DNA from: an uncultured Sphingobacteriales bacterium
GTDB lineage: Bacteria; Bacteroidota; Bacteroidia; Chitinophagales; Chitinophagaceae
Direction of reading: 5' to 3'
Assembly (NCBI GenBank): GCA_937991535.1
Contig: CALKHN010000109.1
Location: 62,001 to 126,000 of the forward strand
DNA length: 64,000 nt
The notes under the pieces are model-generated. The model had not been told where the DNA came from, made no database searches, and saw nothing but the letters and a program-made list of their open reading frames with translations. Both the position numbers and the translations under genes were made by a program. Of the stretch, positions 25,728 through 35,392 are shown in pieces (position 1 is the first letter of the stretch; every line of letters starts with the position of its first letter).

Positions 25728-28031
25728 ATGACTAAAAGAATAATGGAGGGCTTTCCTGTTATACTTGTATGCTTATTGATAAGCTGCAATTCCGGTGAAA
25801 GCACAAATATGAAACCAGCCCTGTTGGATTCACTTGAACGAAAAGAGATACTGAGCAAATCCCCCGTACTATCGCCCGAAAAATCGCTGGCAGCAATGGA
25901 AGTTGAAGATGGCTTTGAAGTAAAACTGGTGGCTGCCGAACCGATCGTAAGCACCCCCATTGCTTTAACCTTTGATAACAAGGGAAGAATATGGGTGTTA
26001 GAAATGGAAGGATATATGCCAGACACATCCGGAACGGGTGAAAACCTTCCCAATGGCAAAATTATTATACTGGAAGATAAGAACGGAGATGGTATCGCAG
26101 ACAACAGGAAGGTATTTATGGATTCGCTGGTATTGCCACGGGCCTTGTGTTTAATAGAAAGCGGTATTCTGGTAGCAGCGCCCCCTAACCTGTGGTATGT
26201 TGAAATAAAGAATGACCACCCGGGCAAAAAAATTTTGGTAGATGGCGCGTATACCATTGGCGATAATGTAGAACATGATGCCAATGGCTTAATGAGGGCC
26301 ATGGACAACTGGGTATACAGTGCCAATTCGGAAAAAAGGTATCGGAAAAAAGGCGATCACTGGATCACTGAATGGACACGGTTTCGCGGGCAATGGGGAA
26401 TAACGCAGGATGATTACGGGCGGTTGTTTTACAACAATAATTCACAGAACCTGCTGGGCGATTATTTTCTGCCCGGCCCGGGGGCAGGCAATATCAACCA
26501 GCGCAGCATATCTGGGTATAATGTAAAGATAGTGGAAAACAACAGGGTATACCCCGCCCGGCCTACCCCCGGCGTAAACAGGGGCTATATGGAAAATATC
26601 CTTGATGATAGCCTGCGCCTGGTAAATTTCACTGCTGCCTGTGGCCCGGTTATTTACAGGGGCGGTTTATTCAAAGAAGCCTATCACAACAATGCTTTTG
26701 TAGCGGAACCTTCTGCGAACCTTATTAAGAGGAATATACTGGAAGAAGATGGTTATGCTATTAAAGGCAGGCAGGCCTATGAAGGAAAGGAGTTCCTTAC
26801 CAGCATTGACGAACGGTTTAGACCGGTAAATTTATACAACGGGCCGGACGGAGCGCTGTATATAACGGATATGTACAGAGGCATTATTCAGCATAAATTT
26901 TATTTAACGGATTACCTGAAAAAAGAAATCAGCAAGAGATCGCTTTCACAGCCACTCAACTGCGGTCGCATTTATAAAGTAGTTCCCCAGGGCACGTCAT
27001 TGAAACCGGTATCAATGCCTGCTGATCCGCTGAAGCTGGCTGAGCTCCTCACCTCTCCAAATGGCTGGATCAGGGACAAGGCTCAGCAAATGCTGGTTGA
27101 TGGCAAACATACAAAGGTGGCCCCGGTATTGCGTGAGAATTTAAAAAAAACGGATAAACCTTTAACGCTTATTCACTCGCTGTGGGCATTGGAAGGCCTG
27201 GAAGTTTTGCAGGCGGAAGATGTATTACCGCTGTTGCAAAACAGTAACGATAAAATCAGGGTGCAGGCGATAGCCGTTTTGCCGGCTGTGGTAAATAAAA
27301 CCAATTACAATCAATTTGTGCCGGTACTGCAGCAAATGATAAACAGCAACGACAGTGTTGCCGCAACTTATATCGCTTTCAGAATGCGGGCTATTGAGCC
27401 TTTTAATAAGTCGCTGGCCGATGAAATGTTAATGAGCCTTGCAACGACTTTTCCCCGAAACTCTTTTGTAAGCGATGCCATCATCAGTAATCTTGAGAAC
27501 CGTGAAAAAGATTTTTACAACAGGCTCACCGCATTAGTAACTGATACCAATCTAACCATTATAAAACAATTCAGGAAAACAATGGTCAATATCAGCAACA
27601 GGCAAGTTAAAAAAGATACCAGTTTGTTCAGGAAACAATTCCCTGCAGGTATGAGCCTGTTTGCATCCACCTGCCAAACCTGTCATGGCGAAGACGGAAA
27701 CGGAATACCCGCATTAGCGCCACCACTGAATAATTCGGAGTGGGTTACAGGCGACCGAGACAAGCTTATTGCCATTGTATTGTACGGGTTAACAGGTCCG
27801 GTTAAAGTGAACAAAAAATTGTACAAATCACCCGAAATAAATGGTGAGATGCCCGGTCTTGCTCACAATAAAGACATTACAGATGAAACCATTGCACAGG
27901 TGCTGAGCTACATTCGGAAGAACTGGAACAACAATGCCTCCGGCATAACGCGCGACGAAGTAATAAAGATCAGGCAGCACTGGAATGAACGGCAGCAACC
28001 TTTTACGGCGGAGGAGTTGAACAGGTGGTAA
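25728..28031 (+). CDS. Propeller dehydrogenase-like lipoprotein with C-terminal cytochrome c
   Basis: A 767-residue protein of the PVC-type membrane-bound dehydrogenase family. I start at the ATG at 25728 (MTKRIMEGFPVILVCLLISC, lipobox Cys20); ATGs at 25713 and 25743 are alternatives, and an upstream in-frame stretch from 25590 is repeat sequence. Domains: beta-propeller with EF-hand-like DKNGDGIAD (about residues 50-420), HEAT-like helical repeats (about 430-640), then a mono-haem cytochrome c with CQTCH at 649-653 and the axial Met in EMPGL near 708. It would oxidise a sugar or alcohol and pass electrons to the respiratory chain. It follows the isomerase and oxidoreductase genes. Confidence 0.87.
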   Translation: MTKRIMEGFPVILVCLLISCNSGESTNMKPALLDSLERKEILSKSPVLSPEKSLAAMEVEDGFEVKLVAAEPIVSTPIALTFDNKGRIWVLEMEGYMPDTSGTGENLPNGKIIILEDKNGDGIADNRKVFMDSLVLPRALCLIESGILVAAPPNLWYVEIKNDHPGKKILVDGAYTIGDNVEHDANGLMRAMDNWVYSANSEKRYRKKGDHWITEWTRFRGQWGITQDDYGRLFYNNNSQNLLGDYFLPGPGAGNINQRSISGYNVKIVENNRVYPARPTPGVNRGYMENILDDSLRLVNFTAACGPVIYRGGLFKEAYHNNAFVAEPSANLIKRNILEEDGYAIKGRQAYEGKEFLTSIDERFRPVNLYNGPDGALYITDMYRGIIQHKFYLTDYLKKEISKRSLSQPLNCGRIYKVVPQGTSLKPVSMPADPLKLAELLTSPNGWIRDKAQQMLVDGKHTKVAPVLRENLKKTDKPLTLIHSLWALEGLEVLQAEDVLPLLQNSNDKIRVQAIAVLPAVVNKTNYNQFVPVLQQMINSNDSVAATYIAFRMRAIEPFNKSLADEMLMSLATTFPRNSFVSDAIISNLENREKDFYNRLTALVTDTNLTIIKQFRKTMVNISNRQVKKDTSLFRKQFPAGMSLFASTCQTCHGEDGNGIPALAPPLNNSEWVTGDRDKLIAIVLYGLTGPVKVNKKLYKSPEINGEMPGLAHNKDITDETIAQVLSYIRKNWNNNASGITRDEVIKIRQHWNERQQPFTAEELNRW

Positions 28032-28054
28032 CAGGCACATTCGGGTGCATTCTG

Positions 28055-28081
28055 TTTGCTGTTAAATTTATATTATCTTTA
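28055..28081 (+). promoter_or_regulatory. Candidate Bacteroidota promoter for sigma factor gene
   Basis: TTTG at 28055 and TATCTTTA at 28074 resemble -33/-7 elements, with a short 15-base spacer. The start codon of the ECF sigma gene follows 26 bases later. Weak evidence. Confidence 0.25.
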
Positions 28082-28107
28082 CTACAGACTAACTGTTCAT
28101 TTTCATT

Positions 28108-28698
28108 TTGAATTCAGAACCGATTCATACCGAAAAAGAGTTGCTGTTACTTGCCTCCCAGGGTAGTGAGCCCGCCTTTACCCTTTTATTTAACCGCTAT
28201 AAGCATAAACTATACAGCTACCTTCTCTCGCTTACCGCATCGCCTGAGATAGCCGAGGATATTATACAGGATACTTTTCTTAAATTATGGAAGAACCGCT
28301 CTTCCATGAAAACCATTGATCATTTGGGAGCCTACCTCTATAAAACAACCCGCAATTTTGCAATCAACGCGCTTAAACGAATGTCTAAGGAAACCATCAT
28401 TCTTTCAAAATTGCAGTCTCAACAAAACAGAACAAACGCTAAAACCGATGACACGCTTGTTGTAAAAGAAGTGGAGCAACTGCTTCATCAAACCATCCAA
28501 AATCTTCCCCCTCAACAAAAACTTATTTACACCCTTAGCCGCGAACAGGGACTGAAACACGAAGACATTGCCCATCAACTGCACCTTTCTTCTTCAACCG
28601 TTAGAAATCATATGGTGCAGGCGCTCCGAACCATCAGAAAAAAAATTGAACCCCACTCCATCTCTGTTATTGGCATTATTAGCTTCCTTATGCTTTAA
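28108..28698 (+). CDS. ECF RNA polymerase sigma factor (FecI-like)
   Basis: A 196-residue sigma-70 family ECF factor. Region 2 (EPAFTLLFNRYKHKLYSYLL, EDIIQDTFLKLWKNR) and region 4 (LPPQQKLIYTLSREQGLKHE, then LHLSSSTVRNHM) are both clear. The only plausible start is TTG at 28108; there is no in-frame ATG nearby. The C-terminal SVIGIISFLML is hydrophobic and may contact the membrane or anti-sigma factor. It precedes a FecR gene and the first SusC/SusD pair, so it probably drives expression of that pair on sensing substrate through the SusC N-terminal domain. Confidence 0.92.
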   Translation: MNSEPIHTEKELLLLASQGSEPAFTLLFNRYKHKLYSYLLSLTASPEIAEDIIQDTFLKLWKNRSSMKTIDHLGAYLYKTTRNFAINALKRMSKETIILSKLQSQQNRTNAKTDDTLVVKEVEQLLHQTIQNLPPQQKLIYTLSREQGLKHEDIAHQLHLSSSTVRNHMVQALRTIRKKIEPHSISVIGIISFLML

Positions 28699-28814
28699 AC
28701 CATTCAGCAGGTAAAGTGCTTACTACCCGACTTCTGTTTTTTTTACAAAATTATTTTCCTCACTGGTTCTGTTTTCCTTCCCGTTTGTCTTACCAATAGC
28801 AAAGCATAAACAGT

Positions 28815-30068
28815 ATGGCATCGGAAAGAATCAAATACCTGGCAGAGCGGTTTTTAAATCAAACAATTAACGAAGCAGAAAAATCAGAACTGGCTAACTG
28901 GGTTAACCATTGTTCGCAGGATGAAGAATTGAGCGGAGTACTGGAGCAGGCATGGCAAAAACACAAAGCAGTAAAGCAAATGCCGGAGGATATGTCGGAG
29001 CGGATTAAAGCGCTTGTTTTTCTGGAGGAGCCATTAAAACAGGAAGCTGAATCAACCAGTATCCACCTCATCCCATACCGGAAACGTTCCTGGCTATGGA
29101 TAGCCGCTGCCGGGCTTTTTATGATAATGATCAGCGGCATTGTTTATGTAAAGACTTATTATCCAAAACAACCGGTGTTCGCCAAAAAGGAAGTCGTCCC
29201 GCAAAATAAAGCGGATGTGCCTCCTGGTGGAAACAAAGCGATACTTACCTTATCCAATGGAACACAAATTATTTTAGACAGCGCTGCTAACGGATTGCCG
29301 GCGAAACAGGGAAATGCGGAATTGAGAATGCACACTGCAGGTGAACTTGCCTATGTTTCAACGGGTTCGGCGGCCACCGAAGTGATGTACAATACAATGC
29401 GTACTCCGCCGGGCGGTCAATATAAATTGATTCTTCCGGATGGCAGCGTGGTTTGGCTGAATGCGGCTTCTTCCATTCGTTTTCCCACGGCATTTACCGG
29501 AAAAGAAAGAAAAGTGACGGTAACCGGCGAAGCTTATTTTGAAATAACAACCCTATCCGCAAAAGGCGGGCATGGAAATGTTCCCTTTATTGTACAGGTT
29601 AACTCCGCTTCCGTGTCTGACGGCTCCGGGGACAGCGGCATGGAAATACAGGTATTGGGTACCCATTTTAATGTTAATGCGTATGACGAAGAGGATGCGA
29701 TAAAAACCACCCTGCTGGAAGGGGCAGTAAAAATAGTAATGGCACATACCAGCAGTTCCCTTTTGCCAGGGCAGCAGGCGCTACTCCAAAAGAGTGGAAA
29801 GATAAAGATTGATAACGCGGCCGACACCGAAGAAGCGGTAGCCTGGAAGGATGGCTATTTTCAGTTCAACAGTGCCGATTTGCAATCTGTTTTGCGACAG
29901 GCTGCGCGCTGGTATAACCTGGAGGTAGAATTTGCCGGTGATGTGCCTAAAGACCGGTTTACAGGAAAAATAAGCAGAACGGTAAACCTTTCGCGCCTGC
30001 TGAAATGGATGCAATGGAGTGATGTGCATTTTAAGCTGGAAGGCCGAAAGATTATCGTACTTCCATAA
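28815..30068 (+). CDS. FecR-family anti-sigma factor
   Basis: A 417-residue inner-membrane regulator. The cytoplasmic N-terminal part (residues 1-90) resembles the sigma-binding domain, a single transmembrane helix spans about 93-112 (WLWIAAAGLFMIMISGIVYV), and the periplasmic part holds the FecR core (TPPGGQYKLILPDGSVVWLN, VTGEAYFEI, VLGTHFNVNAY) and a C-terminal DUF4974-like domain (FQFNSADLQSVLRQAARWYN). It would hold the upstream sigma factor inactive until the cognate SusC signals. The gap to the sigma gene is 116 bases. Confidence 0.92.
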   Translation: MASERIKYLAERFLNQTINEAEKSELANWVNHCSQDEELSGVLEQAWQKHKAVKQMPEDMSERIKALVFLEEPLKQEAESTSIHLIPYRKRSWLWIAAAGLFMIMISGIVYVKTYYPKQPVFAKKEVVPQNKADVPPGGNKAILTLSNGTQIILDSAANGLPAKQGNAELRMHTAGELAYVSTGSAATEVMYNTMRTPPGGQYKLILPDGSVVWLNAASSIRFPTAFTGKERKVTVTGEAYFEITTLSAKGGHGNVPFIVQVNSASVSDGSGDSGMEIQVLGTHFNVNAYDEEDAIKTTLLEGAVKIVMAHTSSSLLPGQQALLQKSGKIKIDNAADTEEAVAWKDGYFQFNSADLQSVLRQAARWYNLEVEFAGDVPKDRFTGKISRTVNLSRLLKWMQWSDVHFKLEGRKIIVLP

Positions 30069-30091
30069 AGAGCGTAGTTAGCCCCAAAAAA

Positions 30092-30121
30092 GCCGGATCC
30101 CGATGGCGATCGGAACCCGGC
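30092..30121. other. Imperfect hairpin in SusC leader
   Basis: GCCGG (30092-30096) pairs with CCGGC (30117-30121), and CCGAT with ATCGG inside it. On the minus strand a T run follows, so it could terminate transcription only for leftward reading; no leftward gene needs it. On the plus strand it lies in the FecR-SusC gap and may stabilise or attenuate the transcript. Confidence 0.4.
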
Positions 30122-30184
30122 AAAAAACAAGGTTAACTTTTTAAAACAATCGTTGCGCGATTATTTATTGTTAAACCCAAACAA

Positions 30185-30314
30185 CCGCCTTCGCTGAAGC
30201 GTGGGCGGGTAAAAAACAAAGTTATGAATTTGAAAGCCATCGTCCGCCGAAGTTTTAACGAAGGCGGATCGAATACCCAAACAACTGTCCTGTCTTCGCT
30301 ACGGCTATGGCAGG
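30185..30314. repeat. Three palindromic repeats spanning the SusC start
   Basis: CCGCCTTCGCTGAAGC with GGGCGGG (30185-30209) lies just before the start codon. An inverted relative, TCCGCCGAAG with GAAGGCGGA (30243-30268), and a third hairpin, CCTGTC with GGCAGG (30289-30314), lie inside the coding region of the SusC N-terminal extension. The second SusC locus (44396-44470) keeps the surrounding AACCCAAAC and AACAAAGTTATGAATTT boxes without these palindromes. Confidence 0.6.
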
Positions 30315-33300
30315 TAAAAAAAACGCTGATGGTTATGAAGTTAACCGTAGTTTTATTTCTCGCCGCCTGTTTACATACAAACGCCACAGGCTTTGCTCAA
30401 ACTTTTACGTTCTCGTTACAAGAAGTGCCGATTGAAAAAGCGTTTAAAGCTATTCAAAAGGAAAGTGGATATCACTTCTTTTACAACGAAAGGCTACTGA
30501 AATCCTGCAAAAAAGTAACCTTGCAGGTTAACAATGCCAGTTTACAAACCGTGCTGGATATATGTTTTAAAGATCAGCCCGTTGCTTATGTTATTGATGA
30601 AAAACAAATCGTAGTAAAGGTAAAGGAGGCCGAAGCGGAACAGGAAGCCGTTGCTGCTGTTCCGGTTCCTCCTCCTCCGGTTGAAGTGAGCGGTAAAATC
30701 GTTGACGCGAACGGGAATCCTTTGCCTGGCGCCTCCGTAAAAGTGAAAGGATCCGAAAAAGGCACTACCGCCGATGCCAGTGGTAATTTCACCCTGGATA
30801 TTCCGGATACAGGAGGCACACTTGTTGTTTCATTTATTGGATATGCAACAGTAGAACTACCGGTTTCAAAAGCGGGGGCTTTAAAACCGATTGTACTGCA
30901 GACACTGGAAGCGGAAATGACCGATGTGGTAGTGGTGGGATATGGATCGCAGAAAAAGAGTGATCTCACCGGCTCTGTAAGTTCTGTGAAAGGTGAGGAT
31001 TTAACCAGATTGCCTACGCAAAGGGTTGACCAGGCCTTGCAGGGACGTGCAGCGGGAGTAATGGTGCAAAATACGGATGGCGCTCCGGGTGGTAATGCCA
31101 TTATACGGATACGGGGAGGCAATTCTATTACCGGCGGCAATAATGCCCTGGTAGTAGTAGATGGCATACAGGGCGTGAACATCAGCACCATCAATCCCAA
31201 TGATATTCAATCATTAGAAGTACTAAAAGACGCGTCGGCTACCGCTATTTACGGAGCACGTGGCGCTAACGGTGTAATATTAATTACTACTAAAAGAGGA
31301 GTAACAGGCAAGCCCGTTTTTAATTATGGTTTTAGCGCCGGTTCTCAGCAATTGAGCAATAAGCTGAAGTTATTGAACGCGGGGGATTATGCGCGCAAAT
31401 CAAACGACTGGGCGGCTACTGCCAATGGTACTGTAAATTCTCCGATAGAACCGGTAATACCTTTTACAAAAGAACAGATCGCTTCATTAGATGCTACCGG
31501 AGGCACCGACTGGCAGGATGAAGTGTACCGTAGCGGAGCCTTACAAAATCACCAGCTTTCTATAAGCGGGGGTTCTGAAAACGTTCGCTATTTTGTTTCG
31601 GGCGGATATGTGAACCAGCAGGGTATTGTGATCAATACAAAATATGTGCGTTATAATTTAAGAAGTAATCTGGACCTGAAACTGAACCAGTGGCTAACCG
31701 CCGGTGTTAACCTGAATGTGATCAAAGATAAAGGCAATGTGCCGCCGGTGGGCGAAGGTACCCGTTACGGAGATATTTTAGGACAGGTGATCAATACCGT
31801 AGCGAGGTTCGACCCTGCAACACCGGTATATGATGCCGATGGAAATTATAATTATAAAGCTTTAAAAGGAGGACCCGATAACTCTAAAATATATGCCGAT
31901 AATGATGTATGGAATCCGGTTGCAACCGCCAGGGAAACCAGGTCCGAAAAAAATAATATCACCAATGAAATAAGCACCTTTCTCCAATTTCAATTGTTAC
32001 AGGGGCTTAGTTTACGGGTTACCGGCGCCGCAAGTATAAACAGCAATGATGATAAACACTACTACAGCACAAAAACGCAGCCGGGACGGGGTGTTAATGG
32101 ACTAGGCGATTTATCGGAAAGCCGGTATGAATATTACCAGAACTCGAATATTCTTACGTATAATAAAACATTTAATCAAAAACACAATTTAACCTTAACC
32201 GGCGTGGCCGAACAGCAATTGATACAGGGAAAAGGTTCCTATATTAACGCGCAGGGCTTTTTCAGCGACCAAACAGGAATCAACGATTTGGGCGGCGCCG
32301 GGCAAATCAACGAAAAAACCAATTTCCTTTCCAAACAAACACTAAACTCTTTCCTGGGACGCGCCAACTATATTTTTGACGGCAAATACATGTTAACCGT
32401 AAGTTACAGGGCAGATGGTTCTTCGGTGTTTGGTGCAAACAACAAGTGGGGGTATTTTCCTTCGGCCGCCATAGCATGGAGGGTTTCCGAAGAAAAATTT
32501 TTGCAGACAGTAGAATTCATTTCAAACCTAAAGTTAAGAGGCAGCTGGGGTAAAACAGGCAACCAGGCTATACAGCCTTATCAAACCCTGGCAACCGTTG
32601 CCTCAGGATTCAATTATCCTTACGATGGCAACAGTGTTGCCAATATCGGATTTGCACTGGGAAGGCCGGGAAACCCCGACCTGAAATGGGAAACCACTGA
32701 ACAAAAAAACATTGGAATTGACCTCGGCTTTTTTCATGAGCGCCTTACCGCCACCATTGATGTGTATAAAAAAGTAACCACCGATTTGCTGTTGAATAAA
32801 CAGGTAGAAGCCTATACCGGCTTTTCAACAAAACTTGCCAATGTTGGATCCATACAAAACAAAGGAATTGAAATTGCGGTGGGTGGTATACCCCTTACCG
32901 GCACTGATTTCAGATGGAATACGGGGATAAATGTTTCTTTCAACAGGAGTAAAGTGCTGGCTTTGTTAGATGATCGGCCCCTTGCGATCAGAACAAGTAC
33001 AGGTGGCGGGTACCAGATTTACGCGAGTGGATTTTCAGTGAAATATTTACAGGTAGGGCAGCCGGTAGACCAGATGCGCGGATATGTTAACCTCGGTACC
33101 TGGAGTGAGGCCGAAAGAGAAGAGGCAAAAAAAATGGGGCAGGCGCCGGGTGAGGCCAAGTGGAAAGATGTGAACGGGGATGGAAAAATAACGAGGGCGG
33201 CCGATGGGCAGGAAGTAATTGGAAACGCTTCCCCCAAATTTATTTACGGATGGAACAATAGTTTAAGTTATAAAGATTTTGACCTTACATTTCTTATTCA

Positions 33301-33769
33301 GGGAAGTTATGGCAATGATATTTTTAACGCGGTAAGAATAAAAACAGAAAATCCGTCTTACGGCACGAGCGTCAATTTAAATAACAGGTGGACACCTGAT
33401 AACCAAAACACGGATGTGCCTGTTTTTCTTAGTTCCAGAGACAGGAACCTGCTTAACCTTGGCTCCAATAAAACCGCGGGCATAGGCGTTGATCAGCGTT
33501 CCAGCCGGTGGGTAGAAGACGGGTCTTATATACGCATGAAAAATATTACCCTTACTTACAACATTCCTTTGTCTGTATTGAGTAAAATACACATTTCAAA
33601 TTTAGCTGTTTACGCCACGGCAGTTAACCTGTTTACCATTACAAAGTATACAGGCTACGATCCCGAAGTGAGTTCGTTCAATGTGGCCGGCGCGGGTGGT
33701 TTAGGTATTGACTTAAGCAATTACCCAACATCAAAAACATTTTTGTTTGGTATAAACCTAACATTTTAA
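30224..33769 (+). CDS. SusC/RagA-family TonB-dependent glycan transporter
   Basis: A 1181-residue outer-membrane transporter. Domains in order: N-terminal extension and signal peptide (about 1-60, hydrophobic MKLTVVLFLAACLHTNATGF), STN signalling domain (about 66-125, VPIEKAFKAIQKESGYHFFY), carboxypeptidase-like beta-sandwich (about 145-225), TonB-dependent plug starting near VVVVGYGSQKKSDLTGSVSS, and the barrel ending in a phenylalanine (NLTF). The STN domain is the part that would contact FecR, matching the sigma/anti-sigma genes before it. The N-terminal extension overlaps palindromic repeats. It pairs with the SusD at 33873. Confidence 0.93.
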   Translation: MNLKAIVRRSFNEGGSNTQTTVLSSLRLWQVKKTLMVMKLTVVLFLAACLHTNATGFAQTFTFSLQEVPIEKAFKAIQKESGYHFFYNERLLKSCKKVTLQVNNASLQTVLDICFKDQPVAYVIDEKQIVVKVKEAEAEQEAVAAVPVPPPPVEVSGKIVDANGNPLPGASVKVKGSEKGTTADASGNFTLDIPDTGGTLVVSFIGYATVELPVSKAGALKPIVLQTLEAEMTDVVVVGYGSQKKSDLTGSVSSVKGEDLTRLPTQRVDQALQGRAAGVMVQNTDGAPGGNAIIRIRGGNSITGGNNALVVVDGIQGVNISTINPNDIQSLEVLKDASATAIYGARGANGVILITTKRGVTGKPVFNYGFSAGSQQLSNKLKLLNAGDYARKSNDWAATANGTVNSPIEPVIPFTKEQIASLDATGGTDWQDEVYRSGALQNHQLSISGGSENVRYFVSGGYVNQQGIVINTKYVRYNLRSNLDLKLNQWLTAGVNLNVIKDKGNVPPVGEGTRYGDILGQVINTVARFDPATPVYDADGNYNYKALKGGPDNSKIYADNDVWNPVATARETRSEKNNITNEISTFLQFQLLQGLSLRVTGAASINSNDDKHYYSTKTQPGRGVNGLGDLSESRYEYYQNSNILTYNKTFNQKHNLTLTGVAEQQLIQGKGSYINAQGFFSDQTGINDLGGAGQINEKTNFLSKQTLNSFLGRANYIFDGKYMLTVSYRADGSSVFGANNKWGYFPSAAIAWRVSEEKFLQTVEFISNLKLRGSWGKTGNQAIQPYQTLATVASGFNYPYDGNSVANIGFALGRPGNPDLKWETTEQKNIGIDLGFFHERLTATIDVYKKVTTDLLLNKQVEAYTGFSTKLANVGSIQNKGIEIAVGGIPLTGTDFRWNTGINVSFNRSKVLALLDDRPLAIRTSTGGGYQIYASGFSVKYLQVGQPVDQMRGYVNLGTWSEAEREEAKKMGQAPGEAKWKDVNGDGKITRAADGQEVIGNASPKFIYGWNNSLSYKDFDLTFLIQGSYGNDIFNAVRIKTENPSYGTSVNLNNRWTPDNQNTDVPVFLSSRDRNLLNLGSNKTAGIGVDQRSSRWVEDGSYIRMKNITLTYNIPLSVLSKIHISNLAVYATAVNLFTITKYTGYDPEVSSFNVAGAGGLGIDLSNYPTSKTFLFGINLTF

Positions 33770-33872
33770 TTCATCATCATGATTCAGTAACCGGTATATA
33801 TTTTTAATAGCTACTGAAAATAAAATTGCCGGAAATGCCTGATCGGGTGAATAAACAAAAAAATTATAGCAG

Positions 33873-35327
33873 ATGAAAAATTATAAAATGAATTCAAATG
33901 CGGGCATGCTCTTCTTGCTTTTATGTATAACAATAACATCCTGTCAAAAACTGGATGAAGCGCCCGAAGGAATATCAACGCCTGCAAATTTTTACAGCAC
34001 CGCAGCACAGTGCGAAGCAGCATTCGCGGGATCAATGAACGCGTTATTTTCAACCTGGAATGGTTACCAAAACGGAGTAGCCTATCCTGATGGACAATTT
34101 GAGGGCGCAAGTCTTGATTTTAGTGTAGGTTCTTTTAATGAAGTATGGACCTGGCACTACAAGGCAATTAGAAATATAAACGCGGTTTTAAAAGCAGTTA
34201 AGGATGGTAGCCTGGCTGGAAACCCAGACGATGTGATAGCGAATGTGGTTGGTCAGGGAAGATTTCTGAGGGCTTTTAATTATTTTACATTGGTGCGGTT
34301 GTATGGTAAAATTCCATATTTAACGGAGGATTCTCCCGATCCTATTACAACCCCGTTAACCCCCGATTCACGTCTTGAGATTGCAGCGGTTTATGATTTA
34401 ATTGAGGCCGACCTGGTATACGCGGCAGAAAAAATGGCCGATTATGATGCCGCTGTTCCCGGCAAACCCAACAAATGGGTAGCAAAAGGATTTTTAGCAA
34501 AAGTGTATGTAACGAGGGCCACCGCGCCGCTGAATCAAAAGGATAATTATGCCAAAGCAAGAGACATGGCTGAAGATGTAATTGCGAATGGGCCTTATGA
34601 ATTACTTCCCAGGTTTGAGGATGTATTTAAAACATCCAATAACCGCAATATGGAGATAATGTTTGCTTTTACAACTTCTCCCGACGCTCCCTATATGCCC
34701 GGTAACGTTTGGGCGCCATCAGAAATGGATGGATGGAGCTCAGGCCCGGTTAAAATATTATGGGCTACTACTATTTATCCCGAACAGCCACGTAAACACA
34801 GCTATATCCTTTTAGATTTCACTTCAGATATCTATGATCCTTCTGCACGCATCATCAACTGGTCCGAATCTTCAGACGGCGTACCTTATATTGGTAAACT
34901 CAACATGCCCAATCTTACCTATGATCAACAGGTGAGTGGCGGCGATGCAGGCATTGAAATGAAGCTGCTGCGGTTTGCCGACATATTACTGATATACGCC
35001 GAAGCGGCTAATATGGCTGGTAGCGGACCTACTCAACTGGCAGTTGATCGTTTAAACCTTATCATTGACAGAGCCAATGAGGGTACGGGTACTGAGCCAC
35101 GGGCAACATTGGCTATGACGCAAGCGCAGTTTGATCAAAAAGTGATAGACGAAAGGAGCTTTGAACTTTGTTTTGAAAACGACAGATACTTTGATGTACT
35201 GAGAAAAAGATTATTGCAGGAGGTTAATTTACCCGATAATGCCGATGGGTATGATGAGAACGATTATTTATTACCTGTTCCGGCTCTGGATGCGATGTCT
35301 ATCGGGCAAAATCCAGGATACGAATAA
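33873..35327 (+). CDS. SusD/RagB-family glycan-binding lipoprotein
   Basis: A 484-residue surface lipoprotein. The lipobox is ITSC with Cys24. SusD_RagB helical features are clear: the N-terminal domain (GRFLRAFNYFTLVRLYGKIP), a TPR-like core, and the C-terminal signature RSFELCFENDRYFDVLRKR. It forms the lid of the SusC channel and binds glycan. It is 103 bases after SusC. The next 392 bases hold a REP-like element and a very small open frame. Confidence 0.92.
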   Translation: MKNYKMNSNAGMLFLLLCITITSCQKLDEAPEGISTPANFYSTAAQCEAAFAGSMNALFSTWNGYQNGVAYPDGQFEGASLDFSVGSFNEVWTWHYKAIRNINAVLKAVKDGSLAGNPDDVIANVVGQGRFLRAFNYFTLVRLYGKIPYLTEDSPDPITTPLTPDSRLEIAAVYDLIEADLVYAAEKMADYDAAVPGKPNKWVAKGFLAKVYVTRATAPLNQKDNYAKARDMAEDVIANGPYELLPRFEDVFKTSNNRNMEIMFAFTTSPDAPYMPGNVWAPSEMDGWSSGPVKILWATTIYPEQPRKHSYILLDFTSDIYDPSARIINWSESSDGVPYIGKLNMPNLTYDQQVSGGDAGIEMKLLRFADILLIYAEAANMAGSGPTQLAVDRLNLIIDRANEGTGTEPRATLAMTQAQFDQKVIDERSFELCFENDRYFDVLRKRLLQEVNLPDNADGYDENDYLLPVPALDAMSIGQNPGYE

Positions 35328-35392
35328 TAGCGCTATTTGAATAATTAAGTAGTTATAAAGATGGCTATTGAAAAGCTAATTCGGACTATTTT

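Noticed and set aside
30092..30121. Rho-independent terminator after the first FecR gene
   Set aside because: On the plus strand the hairpin is followed by A residues, not T; a T run exists only for leftward transcription, where no gene needs it.
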